DNA of 6,609 nucleotides from an uncultured Oscillospiraceae bacterium. GTDB taxonomy: Bacteria > Bacillota > Clostridia > Oscillospirales > Oscillospiraceae. Shown one piece after another: positions 1 to 5,068 of this stretch. How positions within the stretch are numbered: position 1 is the first letter of the stretch; each line of letters begins with the position of its first letter. Below the pieces are notes generated by a model. It worked only from the letters and a program-made list of their open reading frames with translations. It did no database searches and was not told where the DNA came from. A program made the position numbers and the translations under genes. The stretch covers positions 1 through 6,609 of the forward strand of contig CAAEEO010000028.1 in the NCBI GenBank assembly GCA_900754965.1, read 5' to 3'.

Positions 1-245
1 CGGCCAACATCCGTTCCGAGATCAACAAGGTTCCCCGGGATATGGGCATCGGCATTCTGGAGTGGCAGATGCGCGCAGGCAACGCCGCACCTCTGCACAC
101 CATCACCAAGCCCGGCGAGAAGAAACCCATCCTGGGCACTCCCGAGGATTGCGCAAACCTGATTACCTTCCTGGCTGACGATGTGGCAGCACGCTACATC
201 TCCGGCGCAGAAGTGAAGATCGATGCCGGCTGGCTGAATATGTAA
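1..245 (+). CDS. Short-chain dehydrogenase/reductase (SDR), C-terminal part only
   Basis: The reading frame is open from the left edge (first full codon at position 3) to a TAA at 243-245, so the start and the N-terminal NAD(P)-binding and catalytic Tyr-Lys part lie outside the window. The visible 80 residues end in the typical SDR C-terminal block: a GTPEDCANLITFLADD helix, then YISGAEVKIDAGW, matching the family pattern 'PEDIA..FLASD...ITG..i.vDGG'. The stretch before it (about 30 residues, with GNAAPLHTITKPGEKK) is longer than in many classical SDRs and would form the substrate-binding loop. SDRs reversibly oxidise hydroxyl groups with NAD(P) in the cytoplasm. Only 55 bp without a terminator separate it from the CoA-transferase, so the two are probably co-transcribed and share a pathway. 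Substrate unknown; a hydroxysteroid dehydrogenase is possible given the neighbour but not demonstrated. Confidence 0.85.
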   Translation, partial: ANIRSEINKVPRDMGIGILEWQMRAGNAAPLHTITKPGEKKPILGTPEDCANLITFLADDVAARYISGAEVKIDAGWLNM

Positions 246-300
246 GCAATTTTCGAATCCGTACGATTTATCAATTTTTACATAGAAAGGAATCAATCAT

Positions 301-1653
301 ATGTCTACTCATTACACCGATTACTATGGCATTCACATGGCGTTTGACCAGTTCCCCAAATTTGGCGTTCTGTCCAGCGTTAAAGTTTTGATGACCGGTA
401 CCAACATCGCAGGTCCCTTCGCTGCCAGCATTATGGCTGAGATGGGCGCCAAGGTCATTCAGGTTGAGGCACCGAATATGCCCTGCCAGACCCGTGGTAA
501 CTATGGCTACTCCCAGGATCACCGGAACACCTACTCCATCACCCTGAACACCCGTACCCCCAGAGGTAAGGAAGTTCTGGAGAAACTGATTGGTTGGGCG
601 GACATTTGGATTGAGTCCGGTCGTCCCGGAACCTATGCCAAGAACGGCCTGTCCGACGAGCATATGTGGAGCATCAACCCGAAACTGGCGATCGTCCACG
701 TTTCCGGTTATGGTCAGTACGGCCCCGATAAGGACAAAGCGGCTTACGACGTTTCCGGTCAGGCGATGGGCGGCTATATGTACATGAACGGTGTCAGCCC
801 CACTTCTGCACCTCTGAAAGTCAACCCCTATCTGTCCGACTACGCAACGGCACTCAATGCCTGCATTTGCGCTCTGTCCATTCTGACGCACGCCAGAGAC
901 ACCGGCGAGGGTGACAGCGTGGATATTTCCCAGTACGAGACCATGTTCCGTCTGTTGGGCAGCTACCCCGCAGAGTGGTTCAATAAGGGCTATCCCGCAC
1001 CCGGCGAGCCTGTGAAGTATCGTACCGGCAACGTCAGCGATATGGCTGCTGGTTTCTCCTTCTATGACTGCAAAGACGGCGGCACCATCTTCCTGGGTAT
1101 GGTGGGTGCAGGCAACACCAAGAAGGGCTATCCCATCGTTGGTCTGCCCACTCCCGGCGACGGCACCGATCCGGACTTCCCCGAAGGCATGACCGGTTCT
1201 CTGAAATCTCTGCCCAGAGGTCAGCGGATCGAGGCTGCCATCACCAAGTTCTGCGCTGAGCGCACTGTGGACGAGGTCGAGGCCATCATGAACGAGGCCG
1301 GCATCCCCAACCAGAAAGCATTTGCTCCCTACGATATCGAAAAGAGCGAGCAGTATAAGGTGCGTGAAGATGTCATCACCTGGACTGACAGCATCTTTGG
1401 CGAGATGAAGGGTATCGGTATGCCCAACAAGTTCACCAGAAACCCGGCCAAGGTCGTTGCTTCTGCACCTACTTTCGGCGAGCACAACCGCGAGATCCTG
1501 GCTTACCTGGGTTACAGCGAAGAAGAAATCGACGATATGTACGCCAAGGGCGAGACCGCAACCATGGACCCCAGAGAGACCGCTATCCAGTGGAATCTGA
1601 AGGATTGGGATTTCTTCTGGCGTCCTGACCAGGCAGAGAAACTGGGCCTGTAA
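301..1653 (+). CDS. Family III CoA-transferase, CaiB/BaiF type
   Basis: This 450-residue cytoplasmic enzyme belongs to the family III CoA-transferases, which move CoA between carboxylic acids through an aspartyl-CoA intermediate. From residue 19 FPKFGVL and 35 NIAGPFAASIMAEMGAKVI match the family's N-terminal Rossmann-like domain; ADIWIES (100-106), NPKLAIVHVSGYGQYG (126-141) and NPYLSDY (175-181) follow. Asp180 aligns with catalytic Asp169 of E. coli CaiB. The small-domain block FSFYDCKDGGTIFLGM and the PDFPEG motif resemble the bile acid CoA-transferases BaiF/BaiK more than CaiB, as far as I recall those sequences. It is longer than CaiB (405) or BaiF (about 426) through an extra N-terminal stretch and a C-terminal tail rich in Trp and Asp. 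AAAGGA (286-291) lies 9 nt before the ATG. Codon choice (AAC, ATC, TAC, GGT/GGC, CTG; almost no GGA) suggests high expression and differs from the next genes. The substrate is not determined: bile acid, carnitine-like or 2-hydroxyacid are all possible. Confidence 0.93.
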   Translation: MSTHYTDYYGIHMAFDQFPKFGVLSSVKVLMTGTNIAGPFAASIMAEMGAKVIQVEAPNMPCQTRGNYGYSQDHRNTYSITLNTRTPRGKEVLEKLIGWADIWIESGRPGTYAKNGLSDEHMWSINPKLAIVHVSGYGQYGPDKDKAAYDVSGQAMGGYMYMNGVSPTSAPLKVNPYLSDYATALNACICALSILTHARDTGEGDSVDISQYETMFRLLGSYPAEWFNKGYPAPGEPVKYRTGNVSDMAAGFSFYDCKDGGTIFLGMVGAGNTKKGYPIVGLPTPGDGTDPDFPEGMTGSLKSLPRGQRIEAAITKFCAERTVDEVEAIMNEAGIPNQKAFAPYDIEKSEQYKVREDVITWTDSIFGEMKGIGMPNKFTRNPAKVVASAPTFGEHNREILAYLGYSEEEIDDMYAKGETATMDPRETAIQWNLKDWDFFWRPDQAEKLGL

Positions 1654-1686
1654 TTCCAGTTCCATCGTAAAGCACATACAGAATCC

Positions 1687-1718
1687 GATCCCCTGCCCAA
1701 ACGGGCAGGGGATCTTTT
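1687..1718 (+). terminator. Rho-independent terminator of the SDR/CoA-transferase operon
   Basis: GATCCCCTGCCC (1687-1698) and GGGCAGGGGATC (1703-1714) form a perfect 12-bp stem with an AAAC loop, followed by TTTT. It begins 33 nt after the CoA-transferase stop, closes that operon, and separates it from the yhaM promoter just downstream. Confidence 0.93.
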
Positions 1719-1739
1719 GCAGGATTTCCGGGAAACGGA

Positions 1740-1768
1740 TTGACGGAGATGCCGCTGTTTCGTATAAT
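1740..1768 (+). promoter_or_regulatory. Sigma-A promoter of yhaM
   Basis: TTGACG (1740-1745), a 17-nt spacer and a perfect TATAAT (1763-1768) give a near-consensus housekeeping promoter. The transcript should start near 1775 and carry a leader of about 45 nt. The TTG of the -35 box is also in frame with yhaM and could be mistaken for a start codon; its place in the promoter argues against that. Confidence 0.88.
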
Positions 1769-1820
1769 GGGGATTCAGAAATGGAATTGTGAAAAACCGA
1801 TAGGGAGGAACAGGACGACC

Positions 1821-2768
1821 ATGATATATAATGCAGCAATCCGGGATCTACAGCGTGGGGATGAAATTGAAGGATTTTATGTGCTGAAAGGGGCTTACCC
1901 CAAGATCTCCAGTAATGGAAAACCCTTTTTGAATGCCACGCTTTCAGACAAGACCGGTACTGTGGATGCCAAGGTATGGGACTACAGCGGGCCCATCAAC
2001 GGAGAAGACGAAGGAAAGATCGTAAAGATTCGGGGAAATGTAACGGAATTCCGGAATGCCCTGCAGGTGACAGTGGAGCGCATCCGTCTGGCGGATGACC
2101 GGGACCCGGTGGATCTGTCTGCGCTGGTACCTGCGGCGCCCATTGAGGTGGAAGAGAGTTTCAGCGAGGTGCGGGCATTGTTGGAGTCCATCGCAGATAC
2201 AGATTACCGTCAGGCTGCGTTGGAATTGCTGAAACGGCATGAGCAGGCTTTCCGGCAGATCCCTGCAGCAAAAAGTGTGCATCACGGGTTCCTGAGGGGA
2301 TTGCTGATGCATACGGGAAGTATGCTGAAAATGGCAGATTTTCTGGCAGGATTGTATGGGGAAGTGGTGGATCGGAGTCTTTTGCTTGCCGGAACATTTG
2401 CCCATGATTTGCAGAAGGAGCGAGAGTTCACCTTTTCTAATTTGGGCTTGGTGACAGGGTATTCTCTGCGGGGACAGCTTTTGGGGCACCTGGTGATGGG
2501 AGCACAGGAAATCGCCGAGGTGGCTGAGCAGATTGGTATGCCAGAGGAAAAAACAATCCTGTTGCAGCACATGGTGCTCTCTCATCACGGCGAGCCGGAA
2601 TTCGGCGCAGCTGTGGTCCCCATGTGTGCGGAAAGCGAATTGCTGTCCTATATTGACCGCATTGACAGCCGCATGGAAATCTATCGGGAAACCTTTGAAG
2701 AAATGGAGCCGGGAGAATTCAGCGGTCGGATTTTTGCGTTGGAAAAGAAGATTTATAAGCACTTCTGA
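1821..2768 (+). CDS. yhaM: 3'-5' exoribonuclease YhaM (OB-fold plus HD domain)
   Basis: The 315-residue product matches YhaM, a metal-dependent cytoplasmic 3'-5' exoribonuclease of Firmicutes that trims single-stranded RNA ends (B. subtilis YhaM is 314 residues). Residues about 15-95 look like the OB-fold nucleic-acid-binding domain (GFYVLKGAYPKISSNGKPF, LSDKTGTVDAKVWD). Residues about 150-285 form the HD phosphohydrolase domain: HHGFLRGLLMH (His154, His155, His164), the His195-Asp196 pair in FAHDLQKE, His223, and LQHMVLSHHGE with His250, His255 and His256. Asp279 and Asp282 follow in SYIDRIDSR. HDLQK replaces the more usual HDLGK, a mild variant. ATG 1821 is chosen because GGGAGGA (1803-1809) precedes it, the length fits the family, and the longer in-frame TTG at 1740 lies inside the -35 box. 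The gene stands alone between its own promoter and terminator. Confidence 0.93.
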   Translation: MIYNAAIRDLQRGDEIEGFYVLKGAYPKISSNGKPFLNATLSDKTGTVDAKVWDYSGPINGEDEGKIVKIRGNVTEFRNALQVTVERIRLADDRDPVDLSALVPAAPIEVEESFSEVRALLESIADTDYRQAALELLKRHEQAFRQIPAAKSVHHGFLRGLLMHTGSMLKMADFLAGLYGEVVDRSLLLAGTFAHDLQKEREFTFSNLGLVTGYSLRGQLLGHLVMGAQEIAEVAEQIGMPEEKTILLQHMVLSHHGEPEFGAAVVPMCAESELLSYIDRIDSRMEIYRETFEEMEPGEFSGRIFALEKKIYKHF

Positions 2769-2785
2769 GATCTTTTTGAGATGAG

Positions 2786-2824
2786 AAATGCCCGCGGCAG
2801 ATTCGTTCTGCCGCGGGCATTTTT
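2786..2824. terminator. Strong terminator between convergent yhaM and the membrane-protein operon
   Basis: Arms 2786-2801 and 2807-2822 pair perfectly for 16 bp, with a GC-rich core GCCCGCGGC and a 5-nt loop. On the plus strand TTTTT (2820-2824) follows, as for a yhaM terminator. On the minus strand the tail is only TTTCTC, so it may also stop the convergent operon, whose last stop is at 2843, but less efficiently. Confidence 0.93.
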
Positions 2825-2842
2825 GGTATATGAAGAACAGGG

Positions 2843-3256
2843 TTATTCCTCAGAAAGGGATTTTCGCAGTTGGAGCAGGAGCAAGATGATGCTCACACCC
2901 AACAGAAGGTGGCCGATGCCTGCGATGCCGGAAATGGAGGCGCTGGCGCCGGAAGTCAAAGGCGTGCCCAATACCTGGAAAATTCCACGAACGAGGAGCA
3001 GAATACCGGTGAGATTCAGTCCCAGATGATACACCACCAAGATCCGTCCGGTCTTTTTGTTCTGGAAAGAAAAGTTCTTTTCCAGCAAGAGCAAAATGAG
3101 GAAGAAGAACATCCCCAGTATGAAGTAGTGGGTGTGTACGACGGACAATGCAGTCTGCCCGGTGAAACCATTGAATTTGGTGAATTCCCGATAGAAAACG
3201 CCGCCCACCATGGCGACGATTGCATAGAGCAGAGAACAGTTTACCATTTTTTTCAT
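2843..3256 (-). CDS. DUF2871 family four-helix membrane protein
   Basis: This 137-residue, very hydrophobic protein matches the DUF2871 family of unknown function as I remember it, in length and in the blocks GGVFYREFTKFNGFTG (18-33), VVHTHYFILGMFFFLILLLLEK and SASISGIAGIGHLLLG (about 105-120). Four membrane helices are predicted by eye at about 5-22, 40-59, 72-90 and 106-130, with a short charged C-terminus. Histidines His41, His43, His77 and His116 lie in or at the edges of helices, which is unusual for a plain structural membrane protein and could ligate haem or metal; that is inference. The start has an excellent site: AGGAGGAG ends 5 nt before the ATG. It is the second gene of a minus-strand operon, 21 bp after the other membrane protein. 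No biochemical role is known to me. Confidence 0.85.
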   Translation of the reverse strand: MKKMVNCSLLYAIVAMVGGVFYREFTKFNGFTGQTALSVVHTHYFILGMFFFLILLLLEKNFSFQNKKTGRILVVYHLGLNLTGILLLVRGIFQVLGTPLTSGASASISGIAGIGHLLLGVSIILLLLQLRKSLSEE

Positions 3257-3277
3257 AAAATCTCCTCCTGTGTAGCG

Positions 3278-3700
3278 TCAGCAGTTGCTGCTGTAAAGGT
3301 TTTTGGCGTAGTTTACGCCGAACAGAACTCCGGCCAGAAACAGCGAAAGTCCCAAACCGGTGTAGAACACGGCGATGAATCGCTCCGGTGCAATGCCGGA
3401 TGCCCGAAGGGCAATCCCGCCGGTGATCATGACAGCCATGATTACAAAGGATTTGCCGTCAAAAAATTTCCAGAAATGTGTCCGCTCTTCCGCCATGGAG
3501 AGAATCCGGGCAGTGTGTTTTTTCACCAGTTTTCCAAAAACGAAGAACTGAAACAAGCAGAACACCAGGGCTGAGAGCAGGATATTCAGGAAAGTCCGAT
3601 AGGGGGGATATGCCAAAAGGCCAATGCGCAGGACATTGAATCCGGCAATGCTCCAGACCAAACAGGCGAGCAAGAGCAGGGTGTTTCGTTTGACTTTCAT
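3278..3700 (-). CDS. Small four-helix membrane protein, family not recognised
   Basis: The 140-residue protein has four hydrophobic stretches at about 8-30, 37-56, 84-100 and 107-130, joined by a basic and acidic loop at about 57-83 (GKLVKKHTARILSMAEERTHFWKFFDGKS). Notable motifs are WSIAGFNVLRIGL (16-28), FFDGKSFVIMAVMITGGIALR (from 79) and VFYTGLGLSLFLAGVLFG. Residues 1-7 are positively charged, which favours an inward N-terminus. I do not recognise the family. The ATG at 3700 is preceded by AAAGGAG (3713-3719), 12 nt away, which is a long spacing. It is the first gene of a two-gene minus-strand operon with the DUF2871 gene, and the promoter and palindrome at 3753-3793 drive both. Similar size and topology of the two suggest a hetero-oligomeric membrane unit, but this is inferred only from context. 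Confidence 0.85.
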   Translation of the reverse strand: MKVKRNTLLLLACLVWSIAGFNVLRIGLLAYPPYRTFLNILLSALVFCLFQFFVFGKLVKKHTARILSMAEERTHFWKFFDGKSFVIMAVMITGGIALRASGIAPERFIAVFYTGLGLSLFLAGVLFGVNYAKNLYSSNC

Positions 3701-3752
3701 GGGGAAAATACACTCCTTTCGGGTGAATTGCTGAGAGAACGCGCGCTAAATC

Positions 3753-3765
3753 TGAACACCGTTCA
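3753..3765. promoter_or_regulatory. Palindrome TGAAC-ACC-GTTCA at the transcription start of the membrane operon
   Basis: Perfect 5-bp arms around ACC directly abut the -10 box (3765-3770) of the minus-strand promoter and cover its expected start point near 3758. Position and shape fit a repressor operator, for example of TetR type. No TetR gene is in the window, so the cognate protein is unknown. Confidence 0.5.
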
Positions 3766-3793
3766 TTTTAATATTCAGGGGAATTTTTGTCAA
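3765..3793 (-). promoter_or_regulatory. Sigma-A promoter of the two-gene membrane operon
   Basis: Read on the minus strand, consensus TTGACA (3793-3788), a 17-nt spacer and TAAAAT (3770-3765) form a strong housekeeping promoter. The start point should be near 3758, leaving a leader of about 58 nt before the ATG at 3700. Confidence 0.88.
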
Positions 3794-3829
3794 GAAAAAT
3801 CAAGAAAATGCAGCGGTGAATCGGCTGAA

Positions 3830-3844
3830 ATCCCTTTAGTGGAT
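3830..3844. promoter_or_regulatory. Candidate LysR-type binding site ATCC-N7-GGAT
   Basis: ATCC and GGAT are perfect inverted arms around 7 nt and contain the T-N11-A core typical of LysR-family sites; flanking TGAA and TTCA extend the symmetry with a one-base offset. The centre is about 53 bp before the inferred lysR start point and about 79 bp before that of the divergent membrane operon, so it could serve autoregulation. Assignment to the lysR product is inference. Confidence 0.45.
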
Positions 3845-3874
3845 TCAAAAAGAGTGGCGTTGCAGGGGAAATTT

Positions 3875-3883
3875 TGCTATAAT
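3875..3883 (+). promoter_or_regulatory. Extended -10 promoter of the lysR gene
   Basis: TGC directly before TATAAT (3878-3883) makes an extended -10 element. No good -35 exists at 17-18 nt (best GTGGCG at 3854-3859, three of six). TTGCAG at 3860 is only 12 nt away and is too close. A weak -35 with an extended -10 suits a moderately expressed, possibly autoregulated regulator. Start point expected near 3890. Confidence 0.72.
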
Positions 3884-3963
3884 GCGAGAATCGAATTTGT
3901 GGTGTGCCAATATTTTGCTCCGGCACAGGCAGATCTGGAAACATGGAAAACGGGAGCGGATTT

Positions 3964-4884
3964 ATGACATTACAGCAGCTGAAATATATCATCGTGGCGG
4001 CATCAAAAGGGAGCATCAGCGAGGCGGCGAAAGAATTATTCGTTGCTCAGCCCAGTCTGACTTCTGCGGTGAGAGAATTGGAAACGGAACTGGGGATCAC
4101 CATTTTTCACCGCACAAACAAAGGGGTCAGCCTGACGCCGGAGGGAGAGGAGTTTCTGGGATATGCCCGGCAGGTCATTGAGCAGACGAATCTGATTGAG
4201 GAAAAGTATACTGGGAAATCTGGCGGAAAACATCAGTTCTGCGTTTCCACACAGCACTATTCTTTTGCGGTAGAGGCATTTGTGGACTTACTGCGGGACT
4301 ACGCCGGAGAGGAGTATGATTTCCGCATCCGGGAGACCCAGACTTACGAAATCATGGAAGATGTGGCGAAATTGCGCAGCGAGGTTGGCGTCTTGTACCT
4401 CAATCGGTTCAATGAATCGGTTATCCGGAAAGAACTCAAGCGTCATGAATTGAATTTTCAGCCGCTCTTTCGCGCCAACCCCCATGTGTTTGTCAGCAAT
4501 ACCAATCCATTATCCAAGAAGGAAACCGTCTGCCTGGAGGATTTGACAGCCTATCCCAGACTGTCTTATGAGCAGGGGGAGCACAATTCCTTTTACTTTT
4601 CGGAGGAGATCCTCAGTACGCTGGAAAGCCGGAAAGAAATCGTGGTGCGCGACCGGGCCACGCTGTTCAATCTTCTCATCGGTTTGGACGGATACACCAT
4701 CAGCAGCGGCGTCATCAGCGAGGCGCTGAATGGGAAAAATATCGTGGCCGTGCCGCTGCAGGTGGATGACTACATGGAAATTGGCTATATTACCCACAGC
4801 AAGGTTGTCCCGGGGCATTTTGCCAGCTTATATATCGAGGCGCTGAAGAAACGGACCCAGGGATTGGAGCAGGGACGGCAATGA
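3964..4884 (+). CDS. LysR-type transcriptional regulator
   Basis: The 306-residue protein has the standard LysR layout and length. The N-terminal winged helix-turn-helix (residues 1-60) reads MTLQQLKYIIVAASKGSISE, AAKELFVAQPSLTSAVRELE, then GITIFHRTNKGVSLTPEGEEF. A linker helix follows, and a periplasmic-binding-protein-like effector domain runs from about 90 (QFCVSTQHYSFAVEAFVDLL) to the end. Such proteins act as cytoplasmic tetramers that bind T-N11-A dyads and respond to a small metabolite. The ATG at 3964 is chosen over the upstream in-frame ATG at 3904 because GGGAG (3952-3956) lies 7 nt before it and the product then starts as LysR proteins normally do. It is divergent from the membrane operon and lies 184 bp before a MetE-like methyltransferase gene on the same strand; a role in controlling that gene is likely but inferred. 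The effector cannot be read from sequence. Confidence 0.93.
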   Translation: MTLQQLKYIIVAASKGSISEAAKELFVAQPSLTSAVRELETELGITIFHRTNKGVSLTPEGEEFLGYARQVIEQTNLIEEKYTGKSGGKHQFCVSTQHYSFAVEAFVDLLRDYAGEEYDFRIRETQTYEIMEDVAKLRSEVGVLYLNRFNESVIRKELKRHELNFQPLFRANPHVFVSNTNPLSKKETVCLEDLTAYPRLSYEQGEHNSFYFSEEILSTLESRKEIVVRDRATLFNLLIGLDGYTISSGVISEALNGKNIVAVPLQVDDYMEIGYITHSKVVPGHFASLYIEALKKRTQGLEQGRQ

Positions 4885-4893
4885 CCCAGAAAT

Positions 4894-4916
4894 CTATGGA
4901 CAAGATCTTGCCATAG
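4894..4916. promoter_or_regulatory. Long dyad CTATGG-A-CAAGATCTTG-CCATAG upstream of the methyltransferase gene
   Basis: Ten nucleotides after the lysR stop, an almost perfect 23-nt dyad is built from CTATGG/CCATAG arms and a central self-complementary CAAGATCTTG, with one extra A on the left. It overlaps the -35 region of promoter 4914-4942 (centre about -45), as expected for a regulator site. No T-run follows, so it is a poor intrinsic terminator for lysR, though an attenuating hairpin cannot be excluded. Confidence 0.5.
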
Positions 4917-4927
4917 GCAAAAACTAT
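4913..4927. promoter_or_regulatory. Second LysR-type dyad ATAG-N7-CTAT
   Basis: ATAG (4913-4916) and CTAT (4924-4927) are perfect inverted arms with the T-N11-A spacing and an A-rich centre, similar to sites described for LysR regulators of sulfur and methionine genes in Firmicutes. It overlaps the edge of the larger dyad and the -35 box, an arrangement like the paired recognition and activation sites of LysR promoters. Confidence 0.45.
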
Positions 4928-4942
4928 TTCAGACTCTATAAT
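4914..4942 (+). promoter_or_regulatory. Candidate promoter P1 of the methyltransferase gene
   Basis: TAGGCA (4914-4919, four of six -35 matches), a 17-nt spacer and perfect TATAAT (4937-4942). The imperfect -35, covered by two dyads, fits an activator-dependent promoter. The transcript would start near 4949 and have a leader of about 120 nt. Confidence 0.65.
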
Positions 4943-4950
4943 TCTGGTAT

Positions 4951-4979
4951 TTTACTTTCTCAGGACAAAGGATTATAGT
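4951..4979 (+). promoter_or_regulatory. Candidate promoter P2 of the methyltransferase gene
   Basis: TTTACT (4951-4956) and TATAGT (4974-4979) with a 17-nt spacer match four and five of six consensus bases. It would start near 4986, right at the first leader hairpin. It is weaker than P1 by sequence and may be a secondary or chance match. Confidence 0.4.
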
Positions 4980-4984
4980 AGGTG

Positions 4985-5048
4985 CAGCCAAAAAGGGAAT
5001 GGATTGGCTGAAATCTGAAATAGATGGAACATTGGGGGAGAACCCCCG
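4985..5048 (+). promoter_or_regulatory. Structured 5' leader with two hairpins before the methyltransferase start
   Basis: CAGCCAA (4985-4991) pairs with TTGGCTG (5004-5010) around a 12-nt loop, and GGGGG (5034-5038) pairs with CCCCC (5043-5047) around AGAA. The second hairpin ends 7 nt before the AAGGAGG Shine-Dalgarno (5055-5061). I see none of the conserved SAM-I (S-box) elements that control related genes in Bacillus, and the leader is short for one. A translational control element is possible but unproven. Confidence 0.35.
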
Positions 5049-5068
5049 AATGCGAAGGAGGAAATACT

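Noticed and set aside
271..1839. A 522-codon open frame on the minus strand, longer than the CoA-transferase gene it covers.
   Set aside because: It is antisense to a clear enzyme gene, reads through that operon's terminator and the yhaM promoter, has no family-like motifs, and is explained by the codon bias of the sense gene.
2870..3574. A 234-codon plus-strand frame across the two membrane-protein genes.
   Set aside because: The translation is rich in Gln, Glu and His without any domain pattern, while both minus-strand frames give coherent membrane proteins with ribosome binding sites and a promoter.
3904..3963. A 20-codon N-terminal extension of the LysR protein from ATG 3904.
   Set aside because: The extension lacks LysR similarity and a good ribosome binding site, and it begins only about 14 nt after the expected transcription start; ATG 3964 has GGGAG at proper spacing.
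5024..5068. An ATG start for the methyltransferase 15 codons upstream.
   Set aside because: No Shine-Dalgarno precedes it, the extra residues span the GGGGG/CCCCC hairpin and the AAGGAGG of the GTG start, and the family begins near the GTG.
4943..5068. A SAM-I (S-box) or T-box riboswitch before the MetE-like gene.
   Set aside because: The leader is too short, and neither the S-box conserved core nor a T-box sequence nor a terminator/antiterminator pair could be found.
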